Source: Bacteroidales bacterium (lineage in GTDB: Bacteria; Bacteroidota; Bacteroidia; Bacteroidales; UBA932). Taken from it: a stretch of 64,000 nucleotides of DNA. The translations under genes and the position numbers were made by a program. The notes under the pieces were generated by a model. That model had not been told where the DNA came from and did not search any database. It saw nothing but the letters and a program-made list of their open reading frames with translations. Shown piece by piece: positions 1 to 9,565 of the stretch; positions within the stretch are counted from its first letter, which is position 1; the number at the start of each line of letters is the position of its first letter. The stretch lies in contig JAAYDZ010000074.1 of NCBI GenBank assembly GCA_012728975.1, forward strand, positions 1 to 64,000, given 5' to 3'.

Positions 1-193
1 GTTTGAGCATTTCCCTTGCAGGCGGATAAACCGGATTGCCGCGTTCTTCGTCGCTCGTGCCGGCAGATGCTATTTCAAATTTATCCGCTTCACCAAGCTT
101 AGCAACCTTGTGTTTCATAATAAATTCCGCCATCGGGCTGCGGCAAATATTGCCAAGGCAAACAAACAATATCCTATAATCTTTATTATCCAT
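1..193 (-). CDS. Low-molecular-weight protein-tyrosine-phosphatase (C-terminal part lies outside the window)
   Basis: Reverse complement of 1-193 reads MDNKDYRILFVCLGNICRSPMAEFIMKHKV..., with the LMW-PTP P-loop VCLGNICRSP; not in the ORF track. Confidence 0.88.
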   Translation of the reverse strand, partial: MDNKDYRILFVCLGNICRSPMAEFIMKHKVAKLGEADKFEIASAGTSDEERGNPVYPPAREMLK

Positions 194-200
194 GTTTTAA

Positions 201-1304
201 TTATTTTACACGCCAGGGAGAATCACCATAAAGCAGATATTTCTTCACTTTTCGAAGCCATTTTTGCTCCTCAGTCTTAATATGTTCACTGGTCAACTCC
301 CAATCAATTTCGCCGGTAATATAGCTAAAAAGCATATTATCCTGAAGAAAAGGCTCAAGTCCGTTATATTCAAAGTCTTCAGGAAACTGCTCACGGACAA
401 AGCGTATTAGACGAAGAGCATGGTTCAGTGCATGATAGGTATGTCCGGGAATAAACATCAGATGAAATCCGAAACAGACCTCATCTTTCCAGATACCATA
501 GGCCGGTTCAAATCTGCACCATCTGATGTAAAGACTGTCATCGTAGAGCGGATTGGCCGGATCATTCCAATTTTTGAATCCATTTTTACGATTGAAGTCA
601 TAAAGCGGCTCCATAAATGGTGCACCAAATTGTTCAAATGGACGCGTGGTGCCATGACCGTAACTGACATTGGTTCCCATCCAGAGGCACTGACCGCTAT
701 AGAAATGGGATGTAAAGAGTCCGGCAAAATCAGAAAAAGGAGGAATACTCCAAGGCATCAGATCTTTATTGACCTTTTCCGCCTCCGCCGAAATTATATG
801 AAGATGGAATTTTGCGTTAAGCTCATAATAAAAGAAGTTGGCAATCTCACCGAAGGTAAGCCCATGCCTATGCGGAAGTCCCATCACTCCCATTGTTCCT
901 TCCACCTGACGACCGGAAGAATTGATCCCATCCATAACATAGACCGAGATATCGCTGCCGGAATGATGCAGGTCGTAGAAGAGCTTGAGCAAAGTGCGGG
1001 TAGCTGTACAATATCTCGAACCCACATCCTGTAGTTCTATAATCAATGCATCAATATCCTTAAGATATTCCATTGGAATGGAGTCACCGATTTCCACCAA
1101 TTCAACACCCGGACAGCATTCACCATACAACGAATGTTCCGGCATGAAGAGGCGCACCAGATTCCTTTCACGAGCGATTGCTTCGAAATGATACTCTCCT
1201 TTGTCGGGGTGCCAGGCCACCTGGTTGCATAGCATAGCCAACTTTCCCTGCTTCAATACGAGGTCGGGTTGCTCTAACAATGGTGTGGTCCTGAAAGAAA
1301 ACAT
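201..1304 (-). CDS. DUF1343 family protein (NamZ-like exo-beta-N-acetylmuramidase)
   Basis: 367 aa; family-typical segments LAMLCNQVAWHPD, MPEHSLYGE, LIIELQDVGSRYCT, VMDGINSSGRQVEGTMG. Confidence 0.82.
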   Translation of the reverse strand: MFSFRTTPLLEQPDLVLKQGKLAMLCNQVAWHPDKGEYHFEAIARERNLVRLFMPEHSLYGECCPGVELVEIGDSIPMEYLKDIDALIIELQDVGSRYCTATRTLLKLFYDLHHSGSDISVYVMDGINSSGRQVEGTMGVMGLPHRHGLTFGEIANFFYYELNAKFHLHIISAEAEKVNKDLMPWSIPPFSDFAGLFTSHFYSGQCLWMGTNVSYGHGTTRPFEQFGAPFMEPLYDFNRKNGFKNWNDPANPLYDDSLYIRWCRFEPAYGIWKDEVCFGFHLMFIPGHTYHALNHALRLIRFVREQFPEDFEYNGLEPFLQDNMLFSYITGEIDWELTSEHIKTEEQKWLRKVKKYLLYGDSPWRVK

Positions 1305-1380
1305 ACGAGTTGCGGGTTACGGGGTTATGGTTATGAGTTTTGAGTTATGAAATCAGAGTATCGGGTACTGAGTATTGAGA
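1305..1380 (+). repeat. Degenerate G-rich 'GAGTT(aT)GAGTT' sequence overlapping glmM 3' end
   Basis: acgagttgcgggttacggggttatggttatgagttttgagttatgaaatcagagtatcgggtactgagtattgag. Confidence 0.55.
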
Positions 1381-2743
1381 TCACCTCTTGTGCAAGGGTT
1401 TCGGCGGCGGTTTCGGTTGGTGCCTCAGCATAGATTCGGATGATTGGCTCTGTATTGGATTTGCGCAATACAAACCATTTCTTCTCTTCATCAAAGTCCA
1501 CTCTGAGACCATCGATGCTAGTTATGCGCTCAGATGAATAATGCTCCTTTACTGCCTCAAGGAGCGAATCGATCACAGCGGGGTCGGAGATCTCTATCCT
1601 ATTTTTAGATAAGAAATACTCGGGATAAGTGGCACGTAAGGCAGATGCAGAGAGCTTTTTCTGAGCCATAAGACTCAGGAAAAGTGCTGCTCCGATGAGT
1701 GCATCACGACCATAGTGAAAGTCAGGAACAATAACACCACCATTCCCCTCTCCGCCAATGACTGCATTGACCTTTTGCATCATAGTAGAAGCATTAACCT
1801 CACCCACCGCACAGGAGTAATACTGACAGCCATGGGCTTCAGTCACATCCTTGAGAGCTCTTGAAGAGGAGATATTGGAGACGGTCGCACCCTTTCTATG
1901 CGATAGAATATAATCAGCAACAGCCACCAAAGTGTACTCTTCGCCGAACGCCTCCCCATTCTCAGAAATAAAGGCGAGGCGATCCACATCCGGATCCACA
2001 GCAACTCCGAGATCAGCACCACCGGCTACAACCACAGCGGAGAGCTCCTTCAGATTGGAAGGAACGGGCTCGGGATTATGTGCGAAATGACCGGTTGGCT
2101 CACCGTTGATTGTGACACACTCCACTCCCAGAGCCTCGAAAAGCTTCGGCATCACTATACCTCCCACAGAATTGATGGCATCAAGTACCACCTTGAAACC
2201 TGCTGCTTTAATAGACTTCACATCCACAAGAGGATATGATAAAACTGCATCAATATGTGCCCGGGTGAAATCCTTGCACTCCATCCGGCCGATGGAATCC
2301 ACATTCTTATAATCAAAATCATTGGACCCGGCAATCTCCAGAAGGGAGGCCCCCTCTTCCGCCGTCAAAAATTCACCCTTATCGTTGAGAAGTTTGAGAG
2401 CGTTCCACTCTTTGGGGTTGTGCGAGGCGGTGAGAATGATACCGCCGTCAGCCTTCTCGAATATAACTGCCATTTCAGTCGTAGGAGTGGAGGCAAGACC
2501 CGCATTTACAACATCGATACCGCAAGCCGTAAGCGTACCGCATACGATGGAGTCGACCATATTTCCTGAGATACGGGCATCCCTGCCCACAACCACCTTA
2601 TAACGGTTTTTGGATGGAAATTTTCTTTGGAGCTGACGCGCATAAGCCGAGGTGAATTTAACGATGTCAATTGGAGTCAATGCATCACCCGGAGTACCTC
2701 CAATGGTTCCTCTGATGCCTGAAATGGATTTTATAAGAGTCAT
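1331..2743 (-). CDS. glmM: Phosphoglucosamine mutase / phosphomannomutase family
   Basis: MTLIKSISGIRGTIGG start; ILTASHNPKEWNALKLL phosphoserine loop; DPDVDRLAF metal loop; GEGNGGVI. Start moved from ORF-track 2803 to the internal ATG at 2743. Confidence 0.87.
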   Translation of the reverse strand: MTLIKSISGIRGTIGGTPGDALTPIDIVKFTSAYARQLQRKFPSKNRYKVVVGRDARISGNMVDSIVCGTLTACGIDVVNAGLASTPTTEMAVIFEKADGGIILTASHNPKEWNALKLLNDKGEFLTAEEGASLLEIAGSNDFDYKNVDSIGRMECKDFTRAHIDAVLSYPLVDVKSIKAAGFKVVLDAINSVGGIVMPKLFEALGVECVTINGEPTGHFAHNPEPVPSNLKELSAVVVAGGADLGVAVDPDVDRLAFISENGEAFGEEYTLVAVADYILSHRKGATVSNISSSRALKDVTEAHGCQYYSCAVGEVNASTMMQKVNAVIGGEGNGGVIVPDFHYGRDALIGAALFLSLMAQKKLSASALRATYPEYFLSKNRIEISDPAVIDSLLEAVKEHYSSERITSIDGLRVDFDEEKKWFVLRKSNTEPIIRIYAEAPTETAAETLAQEVISILSTRYSDFITQNS

Positions 2744-2807
2744 AAGATCAAAATAATTGTGTGGTTGGCTTAAAATATGTAGCAAAGTTACAAAAAGCGA
2801 CAAAATA

Positions 2808-2839
2808 TTTGGCCATTCCCCAAATTATTTCTACTTTTG
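2808..2839 (+). promoter_or_regulatory. Bacteroidetes-type promoter for rpmE2
   Basis: TTTG (2808-2811) - 20 nt - TACTTTTG (2832-2839), upstream of the ATG at 2879. Confidence 0.7.
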
Positions 2840-2878
2840 CAGCCCGAAAAAGATTTTAACAATTAACACACCGATAAG

Positions 2879-3130
2879 ATGAAAAAAGGTATACATCCCG
2901 AATCCTACCGTCTTGTAGCTTTCAAGGATATGTCAAATGACCATGTGTTCATCACACGCTCTTGCGTCAATACCAAGGAGACCCTTGAGGTTGACGGCGT
3001 TGAGTACCCTTTAGTAAAGGTCGAGATTTCAAACACTTCACACCCTTTCTATACCGGTAAGATGAAGCTTGTAGATACTGCAGGTCGCGTTGACAAGTTC
3101 TACAGCAGATACAAGAATAAGAAGAAATAA
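2879..3130 (+). CDS. rpmE2: 50S ribosomal protein L31 type B
   Basis: [21 protein letters not shown]...[11 protein letters not shown]...[12 protein letters not shown]; lacks the CxxC zinc ribbon. Confidence 0.95.
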   Translation: MKKGIHPESYRLVAFKDMSNDHVFITRSCVNTKETLEVDGVEYPLVKVEISNTSHPFYTGKMKLVDTAGRVDKFYSRYKNKKK

Positions 3131-3157
3131 GCCGCAAGGCGTTTTGTTTATATTTGA

Positions 3158-3189
3158 GGGGTGACTTTCATAGGTCACCTTTCTTTTTT
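3158..3189 (+). terminator. Intrinsic terminator downstream of rpmE2
   Basis: GGTGAC-tttcatag-GTCACC followed by a T-rich tract (ttctttttt). Confidence 0.7.
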
Positions 3190-3207
3190 AAACAGACAAC
3201 AGCGACT

Positions 3208-3924
3208 GTGAAAGAGTTACTCACCAAATATGCACTTATGTACAACCGTCCCGAATATTTCGAGACGGACCCGGTAATTTTTCCGAAAAAATTCGCGCAA
3301 TTGACCCAGTCGGGCAAAGCTTCCTTACAGGATGTAGAAATTGCAGCAGTAATTGCGGCACATCTTGCCTGGGGCAGAAGGGATATGACTGTAAGAAATT
3401 GTAACAGGGCTTTTGATGAAATGGAGTGGCAACCTTACCGTTATATTATGGAAGGGGAATGGCGCAATGAAAAAACATCCCTTCACAGAACAATCAAATG
3501 GAGTGACTTTGCGACCATTTGTTTCAGACTTCGCGACTTCTATATGCAATACGACTCTCTAGAGTTACTCACTCCCGACCTTTTCAGAACTGAAATCTAC
3601 GGTCAGAAAAGCGATCCGAAGGCAGCCAATAAAAAGATACACCTACTAAGACGCTGGATGGTACGAGATGACGGTATAATTGACCTCGGATTGTGGAAAA
3701 ACACCTCTCCTGCCGACCTTATAATACCGCTTGATGTTCACGTCCACCGCACGGCTGTAATGCTCGGTATTACATCACGCAAGGGCACCGATTTATCAAC
3801 AGCTTTGGAGATCACATCCTTTCTCAAGGAAATATTCCCCACAGACCCCTGTAAAGGAGATTTTGCACTTTTCGGCTATGGCATTACACATAAAAAGAGT
3901 GAGAATGGAGAGATTAGTTGTTGA
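3208..3924 (+). CDS. TIGR02757 family protein
   Basis: YNRPEYFETDPVIFPKKF...DVEIAAVIAAHLAWGRRDM...PLDVHVHRTAVMLG...DFALFGYGI. GTG start at 3208 preferred because the ORF-track start (3154) overlaps the rpmE2 terminator. Confidence 0.75.
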   Translation: MKELLTKYALMYNRPEYFETDPVIFPKKFAQLTQSGKASLQDVEIAAVIAAHLAWGRRDMTVRNCNRAFDEMEWQPYRYIMEGEWRNEKTSLHRTIKWSDFATICFRLRDFYMQYDSLELLTPDLFRTEIYGQKSDPKAANKKIHLLRRWMVRDDGIIDLGLWKNTSPADLIIPLDVHVHRTAVMLGITSRKGTDLSTALEITSFLKEIFPTDPCKGDFALFGYGITHKKSENGEISC

Positions 3925-3941
3925 AAAAAAGGCACATTTAA

Positions 3942-3974
3942 TTTGCCTATTACATATTTATTTTATTACTTTTG
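3942..3974 (+). promoter_or_regulatory. Bacteroidetes-type promoter for the zeta-toxin gene
   Basis: TTTG (3942-3945) - 21 nt - TACTTTTG (3967-3974), 20 nt before the ATG at 3995. Confidence 0.65.
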
Positions 3975-3994
3975 TTTTCGATTGAGGTGAGGAT

Positions 3995-4585
3995 ATGCCT
4001 AGTCTTTATATAATAGCAGGCTGCAACGGAGCAGGGAAAACCACCGCATCCTACACGATATTGCCCGACATGCTCAATTGTGATGAGTTTGTCAATTCGG
4101 ATGAGATAGCAAAGCGTTTATCACCTAACAACCCGGAAGAGTCTGCCATAAGGGCTAGCAGGTTGATGATGGAGAGAATTGAAGAGTTGATTGACAAAGG
4201 AGCAACCTTCGGAGTTGAGACCACTCTGGCTACCAGAACACTTGTAAGGGTAATAGCCGAAGCACAGAAAAAGGGCTACATAGTGACTCTGGTCTTTTTT
4301 TGGCTCAAAATGCCCGAACTGGCTGTTGAGAGGGTGAAACTCAGGGTTGAAGCAGGTGGACACTACGTCCCCGAAGTTACCATCCGCAGACGTTATGATG
4401 TGGGTATCAGAAACCTTTTCAATCTCTATATTCCGGTGTGCGATTACTGGATAATGATAGATAACTCCAATAATCCTAGCACTATCATAGCCGAAGGTGG
4501 AACGAATGTTGTGACTAAAATACATAATAAAACCTTATATAACCTACTAATCAATTATGAGCGAACTAGAGACGAGAGAACTTAG
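3995..4585 (+). CDS. Zeta-toxin family P-loop kinase
   Basis: LYIIAGCNGAGKTTASYTILP Walker A; NSDEIAKRLSP; FGVETTLATRT; AVERVKLRVEAGGHYVPEVTIRRRY. Confidence 0.82.
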   Translation: MPSLYIIAGCNGAGKTTASYTILPDMLNCDEFVNSDEIAKRLSPNNPEESAIRASRLMMERIEELIDKGATFGVETTLATRTLVRVIAEAQKKGYIVTLVFFWLKMPELAVERVKLRVEAGGHYVPEVTIRRRYDVGIRNLFNLYIPVCDYWIMIDNSNNPSTIIAEGGTNVVTKIHNKTLYNLLINYERTRDERT

Positions 4586-4715
4586 AGAAACTATTATTCT
4601 AGGTTTGAACATCACTTTTGAGAGGCTCGTACAAGAAAAAAAACAAGACAATTCCGAATTGGCGTTTGCACGTAAAGGACAGATTGTCAGGGTAAAAGCC
4701 GATGAGATTTGTTAA
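4557..4715 (+). CDS. 52-aa small protein, candidate partner/antitoxin of the zeta-toxin gene
   Basis: ATG at 4557 overlaps the toxin 3' end by 29 nt in another frame; translates to MSELETRELRETIILGLNITFERLVQEKKQDNSELAFARKGQIVRVKADEIC; absent from ORF track because of length. Confidence 0.6.
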   Translation: MSELETRELRETIILGLNITFERLVQEKKQDNSELAFARKGQIVRVKADEIC

Positions 4716-4761
4716 ACTTGTAACACTCTGCCAGCAAAATGAGAGATTATTAATCCTAAAC

Positions 4762-4789
4762 ACTACTGCAGCAATGCAGTAGTTTTTTT
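4762..4789 (+). terminator. Intrinsic terminator
   Basis: Perfect 9-bp stem ACTACTGCA / TGCAGTAGT with GCAA (GNRA) tetraloop, then a run of T. Confidence 0.88.
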
Positions 4790-4793
4790 ATTG

Positions 4794-6206
4794 ATGAACC
4801 ATTTTTTCGAATTGTTTAAAATAACCAAGGAACAGTTGATCCTTCTCATGGAGGAGGCTCTCGCTTCCGGGGGAGACTATGCTGACATTTTTTGTGAATA
4901 CAGTACGCAGGAAGTACTAACGCTACGTGACGGGGAAGTCAATACTATCCGCAACGATATAGATTTCGGGGCCGGTATCAGAGTAATACGCGATGGTCGA
5001 ACAGGTTATGCATATTCGGAAAGTACAGATATGAAACATCTGCGAGCAGCGGCACAGGCGGCTGCCCGTATTGCAGAGAGTACGGCCGGTGAGAGAATAA
5101 CAGCCCCCTTTACACCTCTTAAACTGGCAAATTATTATTCCAAAACTTATACAGCAGCTGATTTTGACGTTTTCTCAAAAAAGGGATACCTCAAAGAGAT
5201 CCACCAAAGACTTTCAGACGGTGACAACAGAATAGTGCAGATTGTCGGACAGAGTTCCTCTTCTCTAAGCAAGATAATGTTCTTCAACTCTTTAGGGGAA
5301 TTTTACTGCGATGAAAGACCGCTGACCTCAGTAACCTTCAGTGCGATATTCAGCCAAAATGGCGTCACCGACAATTATACCTGTTCGAAAAGTTTCAGGA
5401 TGGGAAATGAAATGTTCACACCCACCCTGGCGGATGAGATAGTTAATGAAATTCTCGAAGCCATTCCTACAGTGCTGGAGGCAGTTCGTCCCCAAGGAGG
5501 TGAAATGATGGTGGTAATGGGAGCCGGTGGATCAGGAATTCTGCTTCACGAAGCAATAGGACACGCATTTGAGGCAGATTTCAACCGTAAGGGAATATCT
5601 ATTTTTTCCGACAAAATGGGCGAAAAGATCTGTAGCGAATCCATCAGTATAGCGGATGACGCAACTATCTCCGCTAACAGGGGTTCTCTCAATGTAGATG
5701 ACGAAGGAGTACCCGGACAGAAGACCATGCTGATTACGGAAGGAATACTCACCTCTTATCTCCACGATCGCATCAGCGCCCGTCACTACAAAGTAGCACC
5801 CACCGGCAATGGCCGCAGAGAGTCCTTCAGGTTTGAACCCATACCGAGGATGCGCGCCACCTATATGGAAAACGGCTCCGCGAGTACCGAGGATATCATC
5901 TCTAGTGTGCGTAAAGGCATCTATGTTGACAAGTTCCGAAATGGACAGGTACAAATCGGAGCGGGTGACTTTACATTCTTTGTCAAGAGCGGGCGTATGA
6001 TCGAGAACGGACGCCTCACCCACCCTATCAAGGATATCAACGTAATAGGCAATGGGCCCAGAGCGCTCGCGGATATTCTGGAAGTTGCATCCGATGGAAG
6101 AATGGAAGATGGCACCTGGACCTGTGGAAAAGGACAGCAGTGCCCCGTCTCTTGCGGTATGCCAACAGTACTAGTAAAATCACTTACAGTAGGAGGAAGC
6201 AATTGA
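4794..6206 (+). CDS. tldD: TldD metalloprotease
   Basis: HEAIGHAFEAD (HExxxH) motif; GAGIRVIRDGRTGYAYS; ends overlapping pmbA (TGATG). ATG at 4794 chosen over TTG at 4791. Confidence 0.88.
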   Translation: MNHFFELFKITKEQLILLMEEALASGGDYADIFCEYSTQEVLTLRDGEVNTIRNDIDFGAGIRVIRDGRTGYAYSESTDMKHLRAAAQAAARIAESTAGERITAPFTPLKLANYYSKTYTAADFDVFSKKGYLKEIHQRLSDGDNRIVQIVGQSSSSLSKIMFFNSLGEFYCDERPLTSVTFSAIFSQNGVTDNYTCSKSFRMGNEMFTPTLADEIVNEILEAIPTVLEAVRPQGGEMMVVMGAGGSGILLHEAIGHAFEADFNRKGISIFSDKMGEKICSESISIADDATISANRGSLNVDDEGVPGQKTMLITEGILTSYLHDRISARHYKVAPTGNGRRESFRFEPIPRMRATYMENGSASTEDIISSVRKGIYVDKFRNGQVQIGAGDFTFFVKSGRMIENGRLTHPIKDINVIGNGPRALADILEVASDGRMEDGTWTCGKGQQCPVSCGMPTVLVKSLTVGGSN

Positions 6207-7525
6207 TGAGAGACATTACGATAAAAGCGCTTCAAATGGCGTTGGATGCAGGAGCATCGGGTGCGCGGGTTATTTTGGAGAAAGGCAACGGCGATATGGT
6301 AACAATACTCAACGGCGAGATTGACCGCCTCTATCAGGCTGCCAGCTCAGCTCTCAATTTCCATATCTTTGCCGAAGGGAGATATGGTACCTTTTCCACC
6401 AACCTAATGGATGAAGGAACGCTAAGGCAGTTTACTACAGAGGCGGTTAAGGCTACACTCCTGATGACTCCGGATCAGTGCAGAACTCTACCTGATAGAG
6501 CGATCTGCTATGAGGGTGGCGGACCCGACCTTCAACAGTATGATCCCTCTATTGAGACACGTCTACCTTCCAGAGGCCTTACTATTGCACAGGAAGTATC
6601 TGCCGAGATGCTTTCGGACAACAGGGTAATTTCAGCAGAAAGCGAGTATGCTGACTATGTGGAAGAATACTTTATCGCTGACAGCCTGGGATTTGAGGGA
6701 TATCAGCGCAAATCTGGTTTTTCGATTGGCGCCACCTGTTCAGTTGCCGGTAACGGGGAGGAAAAGCCAGAAAGAAATTGGTATGAGGATGAGGTTTTCT
6801 TTGAGAATCTCCGGTACCAAGGATGTGGTACGAAAGCTCTCAATAGGGCAATTGAAAGTATAGGGCCACTCAAATTGTCTTCTGGAACATACAACATGGT
6901 CGTGGACAGTACTGTTGCATCAAAACTGGTTATTCCACTCACCGAAGCCCTCAAGGGAAGTTCTCTTCATACACGCAACTCATTTTTAGCGGACAAGCTT
7001 GGGAAGAAAGTTTTTGGGGACAATGTTTGTCTAAGAGATATGCCACATACTGTCGGCAACGCATCATCTCGTTTATTCAATATCGAAGGCATAGCAACCA
7101 AAGAGCGTGATATCATTTCTAGCGGTACAATATGCAATTATTTCATAGACAACTATTACAGCCGTAAATTATCACTTGAGGTCACTATAGGGACACCTTC
7201 GGTGGTAATGATGCCCAAAAAAGAGCTTTTGTCAAATAAAAAATTATCTTTGTCGGATATATTGAAGAGAGCAGTCAGGGGTATTTATGTAACTCAGTTC
7301 AATGGAGGCAACTGTAATGCCGCTACAGGAGACTTTTCTTATGGCATAGAAGGATTTTTGTTCAATAATGGAGAAATAGTCCACCCCGTAAACGAAATGT
7401 TGGTGTCTGGCAACCTAATTGGCCTGTGGAACAATCTCATCGCTACTGCCGATGACCAATTGAAAAGTCGTAAATGGCAAATACCTTCACTCTGCTTCTC
7501 AAAAGTAAATTTTAACGGACTCTGA
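6206..7525 (+). CDS. pmbA: TldE/PmbA family protein
   Basis: MRDITIKALQMALDAGASGARV...; paralog of TldD without the HExxxH motif; ATG overlaps the tldD stop. Confidence 0.83.
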   Translation: MRDITIKALQMALDAGASGARVILEKGNGDMVTILNGEIDRLYQAASSALNFHIFAEGRYGTFSTNLMDEGTLRQFTTEAVKATLLMTPDQCRTLPDRAICYEGGGPDLQQYDPSIETRLPSRGLTIAQEVSAEMLSDNRVISAESEYADYVEEYFIADSLGFEGYQRKSGFSIGATCSVAGNGEEKPERNWYEDEVFFENLRYQGCGTKALNRAIESIGPLKLSSGTYNMVVDSTVASKLVIPLTEALKGSSLHTRNSFLADKLGKKVFGDNVCLRDMPHTVGNASSRLFNIEGIATKERDIISSGTICNYFIDNYYSRKLSLEVTIGTPSVVMMPKKELLSNKKLSLSDILKRAVRGIYVTQFNGGNCNAATGDFSYGIEGFLFNNGEIVHPVNEMLVSGNLIGLWNNLIATADDQLKSRKWQIPSLCFSKVNFNGL

Positions 7526-9003
7526 TGGAGAAAAAGAAAAAAGAGAAAAAGCCCGGTCTACTTCTATCGCTCGTTCCTGTAGTGATACTTGTGGCAATAC
7601 TGGCTATTGGAGTAGCCATCTTCGGTGAAGATGTTACCAGCGGACCATCACAAATTGCACTTGTTACTGCTGCAATAGTAGCTTGTCTTATCGGTATGAT
7701 ATATCTCAAGGTACCTTGGGAGCGTTTTGGGGAAGCAATGGGTGACAATATGAGTAAAACCAGTGAGGCTATTTTTATCCTGCTTATGATCGGAGCACTG
7801 ACCTCCACCTGGATGCTCTCAGGTGTCGTTCCCACGATGATCTATTATGGCCTCAAACTTATCCATCCGTCTATCTTTTTGCTGGTAACATTTGTGCTCT
7901 GCTCCATCATTTCCATCCTGGCCGGCAGTTCATGGACCACTGTCGGCACCATAGGAGTGGCTATGCTTAACGCAGGCCAGATTGTCGGCATACCTACCGG
8001 TTGGCTTGCGGGTGCTATTATCTCCGGTGCATATCTTGGAGACAAGATCTCCCCTCTCTCCGACACCACAAATCTTGCTGCATCGGTTGCTGGAGTTGAC
8101 CTTTACAAACACGTAAGATACAATCTTATTACCACTATACCGGCGGCAATCATCTGTCTGATAATTTACACTCTGGCAGGATTCTTCATACCTACTACTT
8201 CGACTGTAGATGTAGGAGCACAGCTTATTGCTCTTCAAGAAACGTTCAATATATCCGGATGGCTACTGTTGATCCCCGTAGTGACCATTTACCTTATTTT
8301 TAAAAAGGTTCCCGCAATACTTACACTCTTTATATCGGCTTTCGTGGGTGCGCTGGTTGCTTTTTGGGCACAACCCCAAATTGTTGACCAGATTGTTACC
8401 GGAATGAGCAGTTTTAAGGAGTTCTTCTACACCATACTCAAGATGTTGTCCAGCGAGATCTCTATTGAAGCCAGCGACCCCATGATCAGCACTCTGGCCT
8501 CCACAAGAGGTATGAGCGGCATGGTCAATACCGTCTGGATTATAATCTGCGTGATAATGCTTGGAGGAGCCCTCTCCGCCAGCGGAATGATCCAGACCAT
8601 AACAGAGAGCATGCTGCGTTTTATGCACAACTTAGTGAGCATGGTAACTTCCACTATTTTGACCTGCATTTTCTGCAACATCATACTTGCAGACCAATAT
8701 ATGGCCATATTACTTCCGGGTAAGATGTTTAGTGACGTTTACAGGAGAAAGGGCTACGCGCCTGAGATGTTGAGCCGCACCCTCCAGGATTCGGCCACGG
8801 TTAGTTCTGTAATGGTACCCTGGAACACCTGTGCAGTTGCACAAGCCGGAGTGCTGGGAATCTCCTGCATGGTCTGGTTCCCATATGCATTCTTCTGCTT
8901 TATAACTCCCATAATATCGATTATCATAGTAGCTATGGGGTACAAGATACGCCGCCTCCCTGTTGAGAATGACAAACCTGCCCCTGCAACATCTGAAGCA
9001 TAA
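7525..9003 (+). CDS. nhaC: Na+/H+ antiporter NhaC family
   Basis: 492 aa membrane protein; GSSWTTVGTIGVAML, GAYLGDKISPLSDTTNLA, MVPWNTCA. Confidence 0.87.
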   Translation: MEKKKKEKKPGLLLSLVPVVILVAILAIGVAIFGEDVTSGPSQIALVTAAIVACLIGMIYLKVPWERFGEAMGDNMSKTSEAIFILLMIGALTSTWMLSGVVPTMIYYGLKLIHPSIFLLVTFVLCSIISILAGSSWTTVGTIGVAMLNAGQIVGIPTGWLAGAIISGAYLGDKISPLSDTTNLAASVAGVDLYKHVRYNLITTIPAAIICLIIYTLAGFFIPTTSTVDVGAQLIALQETFNISGWLLLIPVVTIYLIFKKVPAILTLFISAFVGALVAFWAQPQIVDQIVTGMSSFKEFFYTILKMLSSEISIEASDPMISTLASTRGMSGMVNTVWIIICVIMLGGALSASGMIQTITESMLRFMHNLVSMVTSTILTCIFCNIILADQYMAILLPGKMFSDVYRRKGYAPEMLSRTLQDSATVSSVMVPWNTCAVAQAGVLGISCMVWFPYAFFCFITPIISIIIVAMGYKIRRLPVENDKPAPATSEA

Positions 9004-9037
9004 TACATTTACAATAATAACCGAAATTAACTATAAA

Positions 9038-9565
9038 ATGAAAATTAAAGACAACAAAGTAGTATCTCTGATCTACAATCTGGAGGTCAATGGTGAGACC
9101 AAAGATTCCTGCGACAAAGAAAATCCGCTTGAATTTATAATGGGCATGGGCTATCTGCTTCCCAAATTTGAGGAAAATCTCCTCGGAAAGAGTATTGGTG
9201 ATAAGTTTGACTTTGTTCTTTCAGCAGCAGAAGGTTATGGCGAACTTAATCCCCAAGCCATAGTCGACCTTCCCAAACACATATTTGAAGTTGACGGTGT
9301 GCTCCAGGAGGAGCTTCTCGTACCCGGAAATTTTATTCCCATGATGAATCAAATGGGTGGTATAATTCCCGGCAAGGTTGTGGAAGTGAGCGAAGAAGCT
9401 GTAAAGATGGACTTCAATCACGAACTGGCAGGACAATCACTTCATTTCACCGGAGAAATCACTGCTGTTAGGGAAGCGACCGAGGAGGAGCTTACCAACG
9501 GACTTCACGGTGAGAGAGCTATGCATAACTGCGAGGGCAATTGCTCATCTTGCGGGGGCTGCTAA
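9038..9565 (+). CDS. slyD: FKBP-type peptidyl-prolyl isomerase, SlyD-like
   Basis: MKIKDNKVVSLIYNLEVNGE...GMGYLLPKFEENLLGKSIGDKFDFVLSAAEGYGE; Cys-rich C-terminus HNCEGNCSSCGGC. Start corrected to 9038. Confidence 0.85.
   Translation: MKIKDNKVVSLIYNLEVNGETKDSCDKENPLEFIMGMGYLLPKFEENLLGKSIGDKFDFVLSAAEGYGELNPQAIVDLPKHIFEVDGVLQEELLVPGNFIPMMNQMGGIIPGKVVEVSEEAVKMDFNHELAGQSLHFTGEITAVREATEEELTNGLHGERAMHNCEGNCSSCGGC

Noticed and set aside
420-1034. 204-aa plus-strand ORF antisense to the DUF1343 gene
   Set aside because: Composition looks like an antisense shadow (Ile/Arg/His-rich, no domain); the opposite strand has a clear family match
8263-8628. His/Gly-rich minus-strand ORF inside nhaC
   Set aside because: Antisense shadow of a TM-rich gene
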